Of a stretch of 64,000 nt of DNA, positions 10,497 through 19,329 are shown piece after piece; the stretch's first letter is position 1, and the number at the start of each line of letters is the position of its first letter. Location: positions 1-64,000 of the forward strand of contig JAQJVL010002566.1 in NCBI GenBank assembly GCA_035578905.1, written 5' to 3'. The position numbers and the translations under genes were made by a program. Source of the DNA: Stictocephala bisonia. Its lineage: Eukaryota; Arthropoda; Insecta; Hemiptera; Membracidae. A model generated the notes under the pieces. It was not told the DNA's origin, did no database searches, and saw nothing but the letters and a program-made list of their open reading frames with translations.

Positions 10497-13243
10497 AGTT
10501 TTGTCTTATATAGTATATAACAATATAAGATATGGTGGTCTGGAGGGGAGAATGGTAGGAGAAATGGGGTGGCAATAGTGATGAGCAAGAAGATGACGAG
10601 TAGTGTAATAAATGTTGAGCCAGTAAATGACAGATTAATTAAGATCACAATTAGGATGGGGAGAGAGATGATGGATATAATACAAGCATATGCACCACAA
10701 ACAGGATGTACAGAAGAAGAGAAAGTAGAGTTTGAAGAGGAACTTGAAAGACAACTAAGAGAAGAGAAATCTGTGATAATTGGAGATATGAATGCACGAG
10801 TAGGAATGGATAGACAGGGATATGAAGAGATTATGGGAGGCTATGGGATAGGGGAAAGGAATCAGGAAGGAGAGAAGTTGTTGGACTTATGTTTGAGGAA
10901 TGAAGTGATAGTGGGAAACACGTGGCACGCGAAGAGGGAGAGTCAGAAGTTCACTAGGTATAGTTGGAATGGAGATCACCCAAGTTTGATAGACTACGTG
11001 TTAGTTAAAAAGTGTTTACAACCTTTTTTGATAGATGTAAAAGTTATACCAAGTGAAAATCTGGGGGGGGATCACAGATTACTGATAGCGGTTTTTAAGT
11101 GGTTCAAAATTGGAAGGGTTGCAAGGTTGACAAGGATTAAAACATGGAAATTGAGGGACAGAGAAGTAAAGGAGGACTTTGTGAAGAAATTAAAAGAAAA
11201 AGTACCCAGAGATGAAAGTAAAACAGGAGAGGAGGAATGGATAAGATTCAAAAAGGCAATAGTTGAAACAGCGGAGGAAACGTGCGGAAGAACATCAGGG
11301 AGGAAAAGGGATAAAGAGACACCATGGTGGAACGAAGGAATTGCGGAAGCAATTAAGAATAAAAATAGAGCTTGGAGAGAGTGGTTTAAGGAAAGGACAG
11401 ATGAGAAAAGGGAGCGATGGAAGAGACTTGACAAAGAAGCAAAAAAGATGTTAAAGGAAGCTAAAGAAAAGTCATGGAAGGAATTTGAAGAAAAAATGAA
11501 GTCAAATTTTGAAGGAAATAAGAAGATCTTTTATGGATTGATAAAAAATAAGACAAAACCAAAAGAAATGATGACTAAAGTAATAGATGTGAGTGGGGAA
11601 ATTAAATGGAAGGAGCAGGAGGTGTTGGAAACATGGAAAGAGTATTTTAAGGAATTGTTAGAAGGAACGGAGGTGGAAGAAGATGGAATGGGAGAGGAGA
11701 TGATTAATACGGAAGACGATGAAAACTTAAGTATAGGAGAATTGGAAAAAGCGGTAAAGGAGATGAAGGATGGAAAGTCACCAGGAGAGGATGAAGTGAC
11801 GGTGGAGATGATTAAAGCGGCAGGACCGATGGGAATGCAATGGTTATACAGAGTGATGAGGGGGATATGGAAAAGTAAGAGGATACCAAAAGACTGGGAA
11901 ATGGGCATAATTGTACCAATTTATAAAAAAGGGAACAAACAGAAGTGTGAGAATTATAGGGGGATAACCCTTTTGTGTCAGAGTATGAAGATCTACGAAA
12001 GGTTACTGCTTCAAAAAATAAAACCAGTACTGGAAGATACAGGAAGAGAGGAGCAGTGTGGATTTAGAAGAGGTAGGTCAACAGTAGATGCGATTTTTGT
12101 GATAAGGCAAGTGCTGGAAAAGAGATGGGAGTATGGAAAGGATACAGTGATAGCGTTCATAGATTTACAAAAAGCATATGACAAAGTGAAGAGAGAAATG
12201 ATTTGGGAGAATCTGAGAAGAAGAGGGATAAAGGAGGGGATAATTGAAAGGATTAGGAATCTTTATGAAATATGTAAAAGTAAAGTAAGGATAGAAGAAA
12301 AATTCACGCAATCCTTTAAAACAGAGAGAGGTGTAAGACAGGGTAGTGTACTATCACCTTTTCTTTTCAATGTGATCATGGATGAAATCATTGCAGGGGT
12401 TCAGATGGACAGAAGAGCTGAGGACTTGAAGGTGGTTGCATATGCAGATGATGTAATGATATGGGAAGAAAGAGAAGAAGAGTTGGAACGAGAGTTGGCG
12501 AAATGGGCAGAAGTGGCAAAGAAGTATGGACTGAAGATGAATGTACAAAAATGTAAGGTAATGAAGGTGGGAAGAATGGATGGAGGAAATGAAGATATAT
12601 CAATTCAAGGGAATGTCCTGGAAAGAGTAGAAGATTTCTGTTATTTGGGTAGTACAATAACAAGCAAGGGTACGATGACAAAGGAAATAGGAAAAAGAAT
12701 TTGGAAAAGTGGACAGTTTTTCAATCTAGTGAAAAAGATACTATGGAATTGGAATATTGGGAAGGAGGCAAAATTGTTAATGTATAAAATGTATTACCAG
12801 CCAATCTTATTATATGGAGCGGAGACATGGACATGGAATAAAAGTGACATCAGCAGATTACAAGCAGCGGAGATGAGATTCCTGAGGGGAATAGAGAAGG
12901 TTAGTAGAAGAGACAGAATAAGAAATGAAGTAATCAGAGAGAGGCTGGGAGTAATAACATTACAGGAAACGATGGAAAGAAGGAGGATACAGTGGATGGG
13001 TCATGTGAAGAGGATGGAAGATAACAGAATGCCAAAGATAGCCTTGGAGAAACAAGAGGGAGGAAGGAGACCGAGGGGAAGGCCGAGAGGAAGATGGAAA
13101 GACCAGGTGTGGAGGGATGTGGAGAGAAGGGGACTTCGGAGGGTACAGGTGGAGGAGGAGAAGACGTGGAGAGACAGACAGAAGTGGAAGAGGCTGTGTC
13201 AGACGACCTGCGAAAGCGGAAACGTTGACTGATGATGATGATG
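10497..13243 (+). mobile_element. RTE-like LINE, 5'-truncated, (GAT)n tail
   Basis: The insertion is bounded by a 12-bp direct repeat, ATATAACAAAAT, at 10485-10496 and 13244-13255, and ends in (GAT)5. RTE-type LINEs characteristically end in short microsatellites instead of poly(A). The first ~30 bases after the left repeat are not obviously element sequence, so the exact 5' junction is uncertain. The element begins inside the endonuclease domain, with coding sense visible from about 10525 (WWSGGENGRRNGVAIV). It sits antisense to the MARVEL gene, in its last intron, inside the left arm of the palindrome. Confidence 0.85.
10569..13232 (+). CDS. LINE endonuclease-reverse transcriptase (5'-truncated)
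   Basis: An uninterrupted 887-codon frame. Residues about 1-175 are the C-terminal two thirds of an apurinic-type endonuclease, with GDMNARVG at 72-79 (catalytic Asp/Asn) and GGDHRLL at 166-172 (catalytic Asp-His). A basic coiled linker follows (about 200-380). The reverse transcriptase carries PIYKKGNKQKCENYRGITLL, FIDLQKAYD (Asp532) and YADD (625-628). The C-terminal tail has WMGHVKRM (809-816) and an Arg-rich GGRRPRGRPRGRW block, as in RTE/BovB-like and craniofacial-development-protein-2-like pols. The protein would copy its RNA by target-primed reverse transcription. The frame continues upstream without an ATG, and 5' truncation removed the start of the endonuclease. The lack of stops over 2.7 kb suggests a recent insertion. 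The listed start is only the first usable codon of the frame (GTG), not a proven start. Confidence 0.9.
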   Translation: MAIVMSKKMTSSVINVEPVNDRLIKITIRMGREMMDIIQAYAPQTGCTEEEKVEFEEELERQLREEKSVIIGDMNARVGMDRQGYEEIMGGYGIGERNQEGEKLLDLCLRNEVIVGNTWHAKRESQKFTRYSWNGDHPSLIDYVLVKKCLQPFLIDVKVIPSENLGGDHRLLIAVFKWFKIGRVARLTRIKTWKLRDREVKEDFVKKLKEKVPRDESKTGEEEWIRFKKAIVETAEETCGRTSGRKRDKETPWWNEGIAEAIKNKNRAWREWFKERTDEKRERWKRLDKEAKKMLKEAKEKSWKEFEEKMKSNFEGNKKIFYGLIKNKTKPKEMMTKVIDVSGEIKWKEQEVLETWKEYFKELLEGTEVEEDGMGEEMINTEDDENLSIGELEKAVKEMKDGKSPGEDEVTVEMIKAAGPMGMQWLYRVMRGIWKSKRIPKDWEMGIIVPIYKKGNKQKCENYRGITLLCQSMKIYERLLLQKIKPVLEDTGREEQCGFRRGRSTVDAIFVIRQVLEKRWEYGKDTVIAFIDLQKAYDKVKREMIWENLRRRGIKEGIIERIRNLYEICKSKVRIEEKFTQSFKTERGVRQGSVLSPFLFNVIMDEIIAGVQMDRRAEDLKVVAYADDVMIWEEREEELERELAKWAEVAKKYGLKMNVQKCKVMKVGRMDGGNEDISIQGNVLERVEDFCYLGSTITSKGTMTKEIGKRIWKSGQFFNLVKKILWNWNIGKEAKLLMYKMYYQPILLYGAETWTWNKSDISRLQAAEMRFLRGIEKVSRRDRIRNEVIRERLGVITLQETMERRRIQWMGHVKRMEDNRMPKIALEKQEGGRRPRGRPRGRWKDQVWRDVERRGLRRVQVEEEKTWRDRQKWKRLCQTTCESGNVD

Positions 13244-13759
13244 ATATAACAAAATGAGACTAACGATAGCAAATAAGGGAAAATTAAAAAAATAATGAAC
13301 AATTTAGAGGTAGTTTGCTTAAAAACAATAAAACTGGTTTGTATAACAATATGGCAATGAAATTATGTTATATATTACAAAAATAGTATTTTAATATAAC
13401 TTAGTTTATTAGTAACTCGGTTTTCATTTAACAAGTATCACAAGGGAAACTTGTGTATTATGGAACTGTCACTTGGAACATTAGACTTACGCAGCGGAAG
13501 TTTGACTCAGGGTGGTTAAAATGTTTCTAAGAAGTGATTGATTAAAAGCTTACAAATAATTAGTTGGGTAATCACAGTCTCTAGAGGCTAAGGTAGCATT
13601 CAGTACAAAGTGAGAGTTAGCCAGAGTGACATTGTGTTAAGTTTTAGTAGTTAATTTTTAAACTAGAAATAATATTCTGTGTTGATATTGTTTATAATTT
13701 AATTTGTATTGACTCCTTTAATGTGACATAAATAAGTTTTTTCAATAAATTTATACTAA

Positions 13760-13927
13760 CGAATATTCCACTATCAAGTTACAAGCGTGCTGGACAATAA
13801 AGGACCGTTATTAGACGTTAAAAAGGTGTCAAAAAGAGTTGATGCAGCTGGCAATATTTCCACAAAAAATTTGAGCTGTATAAGATTGCAGTTAAATGAA
13901 TCACTAGATGGTAAGTCACCTCAGTAA
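13760..13927 (+). pseudogene. exon-like open frame in the palindrome centre
   Basis: Open from 13760 with normal-looking amino acid usage (for example TSVLDNKGPLLDVKKVSKRV, then DAAGN). A possible acceptor ends at 13778 (CTATCAAG) and a good donor, GATG|GTAAGT, at 13911. I recognise no family. Position between the two palindrome arms suggests a captured host fragment, or the remnant of the element's own gene. Confidence 0.35.
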
Positions 13928-13929
13928 AT

Positions 13930-14133
13930 ATGGACCGTAACTTTGAAGAAGTGGACCAAAACTTACCTGGTAATGAAAACAAAACAGCTTCTGTAAGTAA
14001 TGATACCACCCTTATAAATGACAATCCTGTGCCATATAAGGTTTGTACACTGTCTACTACAAAGAGGAAAGCACCTTTCAATTCGACTGTAACTAAGCTA
14101 GATGATTTAAAAAAAACTGCAATAACACAATGA
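13930..14133 (+). CDS. unidentified 67-residue ORF in the palindrome centre
   Basis: Starts with ATG (context AAATATGG) and encodes a hydrophilic, Asn/Thr/Asp-rich protein beginning MDRNFEEVDQNLPGNENK and ending KTAITQ. There are no membrane segments and no motif I recognise. It follows the 13760-13927 frame by two bases but in a different phase, and a GTAAGT-type sequence also occurs inside it (about 13994). It could be an exon continuation, an element gene fragment or chance. Function unknown. Confidence 0.3.
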   Translation: MDRNFEEVDQNLPGNENKTASVSNDTTLINDNPVPYKVCTLSTTKRKAPFNSTVTKLDDLKKTAITQ

Positions 14134-14690
14134 TGACCCAATAACGTCATGTTTGGATTTATTATTCTAACTTCCAACTAATCACTTCTTGGAAACATAT
14201 TAACCACCCTGAGTCAGACTTCTGCTGTGTAAGTCCAATGTTCAAAGTGACAGTTCTGTGATAAACAAGTTTCCCTAGTGATACTTGTTATATTAAAATC
14301 AAGTCACTAATAAACTATATTAAAATACTATTTTTTAAATATATAATGTAATTTAATTGCCCTATCATTAAATAAACAGTCTTTTTGTTTTTAACATTTA
14401 AACAAACTACCTAAATCTAAATTGTTTGTTTTTTATCAAATTTGCCCTTGTTTGGTATATTAGTCTTATTTTTTCTTATACTTTTAAATTCAATCAAAGT
14501 TTGGAAATTATGATTCGAGTAAAAAAGTTAGTTTATCTAGTGGGAAAGCTAGTAGGTGACTCATTAAGGAAACAGCTGCAGACGACTCAGGAGTCGGTGA
14601 ACTGTCCGGGCTAGCCCTAGATAGCCGAGGGTGAGGAGACAAGTTATCTCATACAGACTATAACGATGCTGACTATTACATTCTGCCACA

Positions 14691-15320
14691 GTACAACACC
14701 TTAGACTGCTCGTCCGTTTGAGTACGGTACCAATGTTATGGAGCGTCTCCCTGACCTACAGCCAAGCATCGACTCCCAAAGTGTTAACTTTTGTTCTCTG
14801 ATGTATACCGATTGTTCATTCAAGATTGTTACTGAAATATTTAGCCACTGCCTGTGTTTCCAAACAACAAGATCACTTGTGTTATAAAATAATCTGTTAT
14901 TATTGATGATGCTCCAATGAGTCCAGTGTTCACGGACCGATTGTCCTGTACGTGTGAATACGATAACTCTCAACTAGTGCAAAATGCTGCATATTGCAGC
15001 TGTTGTTTAACCTCGCTGAACCAACCCTTATAAATGCTCTATTTGTTATTAATTGGCCAATTTATATTAATATCTAACATTAAATCTTATTCAATTTATT
15101 TACAAATTTGGCTAATTAATTAATTAATAAAGATCGGCCAGTTAATAGTTATTACAAAATTTGAAAGGCTGTTATTTTTTTAATAATTTTTGCTAAAATT
15201 AAAATGTTATTATATTATATACCGGTATATAGTGTTAAATTCAAAAGTTTTTAATTTTCTTAGGTTTGTAAGTGAAGTATTAAAGACAATCAAGTATTGT
15301 CAAGAATTTTCCTTCCTAAA
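14691..15320. other. intronic, nothing recognised
   Basis: Part of the last MARVEL intron. The first 300 bases are less AT-rich than the surroundings, but neither strand shows a frame with a recognisable motif. The remainder is AT-rich. Confidence 0.45.
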
Positions 15321-15322
15321 TA

Positions 15323-16021
15323 CAGTAGAACCTCCGTTAACCGAAATACTGATTAACCGAAACGGCAAAATAAATATTGTAAACACTGATATTTTGCAGC
15401 ATGCACCAATACTATTGTCTATGCCGGGCCGAATCCTCAAGCGCCAGCCCATGACATCTTCAATGCACTACAGGTACGGTTGTATGTTTTAATTTTTTGT
15501 AGGGGTTAACAAATCTTTAAGTTTCATGTTCCATATGAACTTTAATGATAACCTACTGTACTGTATATCATTCTAGGTTAAGTTGTTTTATTTAACTGTC
15601 CAATTTACAAAAACATGTACTGTATTACTGTACTTATTTGTAGGTTGCTTTGCGATTTGTGGAACAATCGGACGAAGCTACACCAGCCGACGTGTTACTT
15701 ATGAAATGTTGGAGACATTGCTGCTAGGAATCGTTGTCAAGTGAAAAAACAGAGAAAGATAGAAGATTTAAAAAAAAAACTGTTGTCCTACTTTATTGTG
15801 TTTACATACAGTACTGTAATTTTAAATTTAACATTTTTTAGTGTACAGTAGGCTTAAGTGTGTACAGTACCGTATAAATAAAATAAACCTGTCATTTTAA
15901 ATACGTTGTTGGTCAATTCTTTTCATTTTAAACACCAGGTACACCCTCACTTTTTAACCGAAATTTTCGTTATCCAAAACGACCTTTCCCCTCTTTATTT
16001 CGGTTAACAGAGGTTCTACTG
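15323..16021 (+). mobile_element. Tigger/pogo-type element, internally deleted
   Basis: The ends are CAGTAGAACCTCCGTTAACC at 15323 and the inverted GGTTAACAGAGGTTCTACTG ending at 16021. A TA target duplication lies at 15321-15322 and 16022-16023. TA duplication and CAGTAGAACCTCnGTTAACCG ends are typical of the pogo/Tigger branch of Tc1-mariner. The interior keeps a transposase C-terminal remnant, HDIFNALQ, then about 170 bp later VALRFVEQSDEATPADVLLM. The two parts lie as if separated by a short intron (CAG|GTACGG ... TTTGTAG|GT). The catalytic region is missing. Confidence 0.85.
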
Positions 16022-16200
16022 TACCTGAAAAAAATTTAGATGACAAAAACCTGTGATAAGAGTTGGATAACAATTTTACATGTAAAGAAAGTGTTAATAA
16101 ACTGACACAATTTAGTGGTATTGTGATGATTTTCTTAAAATTATTATATTTAGTTATAATTTTACAAAACAATAGGAATAAAAGAACATAAAATACTTAC

Positions 16201-16311
16201 CCCAGCAGTAGAGTAGGGGTGCTGGCTATTGCTTCTGTTATTGTCATTCACAAAGTAAAATATGACAGCAACCAGGTACAGCAAAAATGCCACTCCGTGG
16301 TAAACAAACTC
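16201..16311 (-). CDS. MARVEL-domain membrane protein, exon with TM3
   Basis: Exactly 37 codons: EFVYHGVAFLLYLVAVIFYF, then a polar Asn/Ser-rich loop VNDNNRSNSQHPYSTAG. The acceptor is TTTTACAG and the donor GGG|GTAAGT, phase 0 on both sides. The exon supplies the third transmembrane helix and the second extracellular loop. It joins in frame to 17063-17254 upstream and 9677-9751 downstream. Confidence 0.85.
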
Positions 16312-17062
16312 CTGTAAAATATAATATGCTTAACATTTTGTAGGCCTACATTTTTATGACAAAACTAAAAAAAGGGGTAAAATCCCATGAAGAAGGCTAG
16401 TTGGACAAGTTGGGAAATATGCACAGATTTTATTTTCATATAAATTAACAAAACAATGTTTCCGAATATAAGGATGGTGAAGACATGGTGTTAGTGGTGA
16501 AGTTTGTTAACGTTAATTGAAGTTAATCAAGTTTCAAAAATCCACAGACAATCTAGTAAAATTAATTGGAATATAAATGTTTCATTACAATGTTGATTAA
16601 AAGATATAATAAACTTTTATAAGCAGTAGGTCACAAATTTCACTACTTCTTGTTCAATATTTGGCTGTGTAAAAACATTTATTAATTTCTTTTTACTTCA
16701 AGGATCTATTAACTTTCAAATTGGGCCACATTCAAAAATAATTTTACTCTTCGTCATATTACATTATGTCCACATATTAATCACTTTTCTTTGTTAAGTA
16801 GGAAATGACATCAATTCAATTACTTTCCACTTAGGATGGGACTTATGGCAACTGAACTTCAACCCGGTCACACGTGAATAGAGGGATTGTCATCAACTCC
16901 CTACACCTCCTAAAACAACTAAGTTATCTATTCACTCTAAGTAAGCATCAATATAGAAGATATTTGTCCTTATAGTTTTTTAATTATTAAAATATTTTAT
17001 GGCTCCATCCATAACATGTGTAGATGACTACCAAAACAATAAAACTTAACTTCAGCACTTAC
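16312..17062 (-). other. MARVEL gene intron (751 bp)
   Basis: Bounded by GTAAGT at its 5' end (17062) and CAG at its 3' end (16312). AT-rich, with no element recognised. Confidence 0.7.
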
Positions 17063-17254
17063 AAATAGAGTTTTGGCGATGATGGAAGAAGTGGAGAGAG
17101 AAAACAGGCACGAGATGAGGAGGCAGGTGCTTCCTACTAGACAGGCGAAGACAACCAGAAATAAGTACAGGTGGCTGGTGACCCCGCTGTTGAAGTACAG
17201 GCGGAAGTAGTTGGAGTACATATGCATGAAGATGAACAAGGCCAGTCCAACGAT
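17063..17254 (-). CDS. MARVEL-domain membrane protein, exon with TM1 and TM2
   Basis: Exactly 64 codons, from IVGLALFIFMHMYSNYFR, through LYFNSGVTSHLYLFLVVFAC, to a Ser-rich segment ending IIAKTLF. Acceptor CAG|ATC and donor TTT|GTAAGT, phase 0. It contains most of the first helix, the first extracellular loop and the second helix. The spacing of helices matches MARVEL (MAL and related proteins for vesicle trafficking and membrane link). With any 38-codon copy of the N-terminal exon, the whole protein is 163 residues, a normal length for the family. Confidence 0.85.
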
Positions 17255-17497
17255 CTGAAACAACACAATGGATTTAGGCATCGACCAAAGAAATAAAATT
17301 GAATTAATTATGGACTAAATTTAAGTAATTTCTAGTCTAATATTTTGTTAATAACAATATTTTAAGGATTAAATTTACATAGTCAAAATTTATTTACGGT
17401 GTTTTTCAAGTTAAGAACAGTTGTATGGCATCCTAGTTGGTCTACAAAATGTTTTGAGAGTCTTGCAAAGGGCTTGAGTGCTTTAATAACATCTGTA

Positions 17498-17788
17498 AGT
17501 CTGGGGTGTCCATGTTGGATGGTAGTCAGGGTTGAGATGTTGTGTAGGGAAGAGAACTGAGTGTCAGGCTTGTCAGTGGCTCAGACCAACACTACGTGGT
17601 TCGGATTCCACATAAAGCTGTAGGTCCCTTAATTGCCCTGGCTATTGGGCTATTAATAGGTAGCTCTTTCTGAGGAACAGTCAACCTTAGTAACAATGTC
17701 TACAATCGTTCATCTACACTTTTCAGACTCATTCGCCCATGTCTTAACGATCGTGGTCTTACAAATGAATAAAAGATAAAAATAAAAT
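17498..17788 (+). mobile_element. SINE, subfamily A head with shared tail
   Basis: The head (AGTCTGGGGTGTCCATG ... GTGGCTCAGACCAACACTAC ... GGTTCGGATTCC) is shared with the copy at 33211-33519. The core TTGGGCTATTAATA, then CTCTTTCTGAGGAACAGTC, and the tail with CGCCCATGTCTTAACGATCG and A-rich (AAATAAA)n end are shared by both subfamilies. GGTTCGGATTCC resembles a B box. Confidence 0.75.
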
Positions 17789-18193
17789 CTAGCAATATCA
17801 GTATGATCATAATGGTTTTTAAAATATTATAATATTGAATATGAGAATATTTTTACTTTCAGGTTGTTTTGTAATCGAAGATTAGCAAATTTAAGAAATG
17901 TAGTATCTGAAATTACATTTACATAAAATAATAGATTAACTATAATATTCTTCTCTTTGCATAGAATGATACTAACTTTATATTAAGATTGTATATATTA
18001 TCAAATTTAGATAGGATCAGTTCCTTCACTCAGAGTTGCAAAAAATAAGCAAAACAATATACAAAACCTATATTTGATTTAAGAAATCATACAGAAGCTG
18101 GTAAAAGACAATTTATAAATCTGCTTATCCACAGGACAGTATTGACACAATGTTAAGCCAAAAGTGGGTACAGTTTAGAACCCTTTAGGACAG

Positions 18194-18430
18194 TTGGTAA
18201 TATTTTAGCCACCCCACAACTCTTTTTGCATGCAGCGTATAGTGGTTGAAATTTTAGCCAACATCAATAAAGACCATTAATGACTGACAAAGCTAACTAA
18301 AATGACCTTTATTGTCTTTAGACACTTCAGCTACCTTTATTTATGGAATATCTGTTTGCTCCCTCAGACAATCTTTTTCTGCCTTATTATTGCATAAATA
18401 AACTGTGTAGGTGGCTAAAATACTGACCAA
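18194..18430. mobile_element. MITE with ~20-bp terminal inverted repeats
   Basis: TTGGTAATATTTTAGCCACC at 18194 is repeated inverted as GGTGGCTAAAATACTGACCAA ending at 18430, with one short gap. The 237-bp interior is non-coding. Superfamily is unassigned because no clear target duplication is visible. Confidence 0.55.
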
Positions 18431-18899
18431 TGTGCTTCTACATCACTAGCATCTTATTTTGTTCAACAGCCGCTTATAAAACTTATTTCATATCTTGACA
18501 CTGACTGGGCTCAGGAGCAGGATGGTTGAATATTTAAGCAAATCCCATAGGGCATACAACAAAAATAGATTTTATCCCTTCTCGAGGCTTTTACATTACA
18601 TAATAAACAATTTTAATTCTATTTTAAATGATAATTTTTTTACTGCATGAGAAATGTTTCATGTACTGTAATAGTGAATCACTGTTGTTGGTTAAAATTT
18701 AACATTCACACACACACACATTTCTTCACAATAAAAATTGTTGCATTCATTTACTAACATTTATCTTCTAGCCTCACTCGGGATAACTTTGTTTTGTAGT
18801 CTCCTAATTATATGCCACAAACTCGTCAGTTTTAAAAGTCTTCTTTGATTAAAATTGTTTTCAGACAGGCTTTAACTGCCATGCGCGAAGCATTATTAA

Positions 18900-19322
18900 G
18901 GGTCTGCAGAGGCCTTCGGCAGTGTTGGTTTTAATCCCACAAGAACAATGTTATTTGTAAATCCATTATTCCTTGTTATTTATTGACCAAAAGCTGTATA
19001 TGAGGAGTCATTTTAAACGTTATCATATCGCACGTTGGGTGTGCTTTTCATATTTTGAATACATATGCCTTGTTTGGAAAAATAGATGAAAATAAAAGCT
19101 TAAAACTAAATATTTTTTTCTATATACATAATTAGGAATTCGCAAAGCAATTCCAACGTGCAATTTCATTCTTGATCAAATCCAATTTAGTTGGAAAAAA
19201 TCTGTTAAAAAATAACTGTTTAGTTTGGATTCACGTGATCGTATGTCCAGTTAGAAAATAACATTGTTCTGATGAGATTAAAACCAACATAGCCAACAAC
19301 TTCCGAAAGCCTCTGCAGACTC
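18900..19322. mobile_element. TTAA-flanked long-inverted-repeat element
   Basis: GGGTCTGCAGAGGCCTTCGG at 18900 is repeated inverted as CCGAAAGCCTCTGCAGACTC ending at 19322. The repeat continues inward for about 60-70 bp (GTTGGTTTTAATC...AACAATGTTATTT). Both sides are flanked by TTAA (18896-18899 and 19323-19326), the target of piggyBac-type elements, but the GGG start is the reverse of the usual piggyBac CCC. No protein is encoded, so it must be mobilised in trans if still active. Confidence 0.7.
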
Positions 19323-19329
19323 TTAATCA

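Larger units (their letters stand above)
9975..14690. repeat. large imperfect palindrome interrupted by a LINE
   Basis: The left arm (about 9975-10496, continuing at 13256-13600 after the LINE) is repeated inverted in the right arm (about 14140-14690). Matching anchors run in order. GACTAGCCCGGACCATTCAC (10049-10068) pairs with GTGAACTGTCCGGGCTAGCC at about 14597-14616. The block with CTAGATAAACTAACTTTTT (about 10420-10439) pairs with 14525-14545. ATTTAGAGGTAGTTTG (about 13302-13317) pairs with 14405-14425. TTGACTCAGGGTGGTTAA (13502-13519) pairs with TTAACCACCCTGAGTCAG at about 14200-14217. Identity is perhaps 75-85 percent by eye. The left arm carries two insertions absent from the right: the minisatellite with flanking sequence (about 10076-10390) and the LINE. 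The centre (about 13600-14140) is unique. This is the architecture of a foldback-type element or an inverted duplication. Confidence 0.8.

Noticed and set aside
11072..13302. Minus-strand and alternative-frame ORFs (up to 125 codons)
   Set aside because: Shadows of the LINE pol frame, rich in Ser/Leu/Phe as expected for the antisense of a Lys/Glu/Arg-rich protein.
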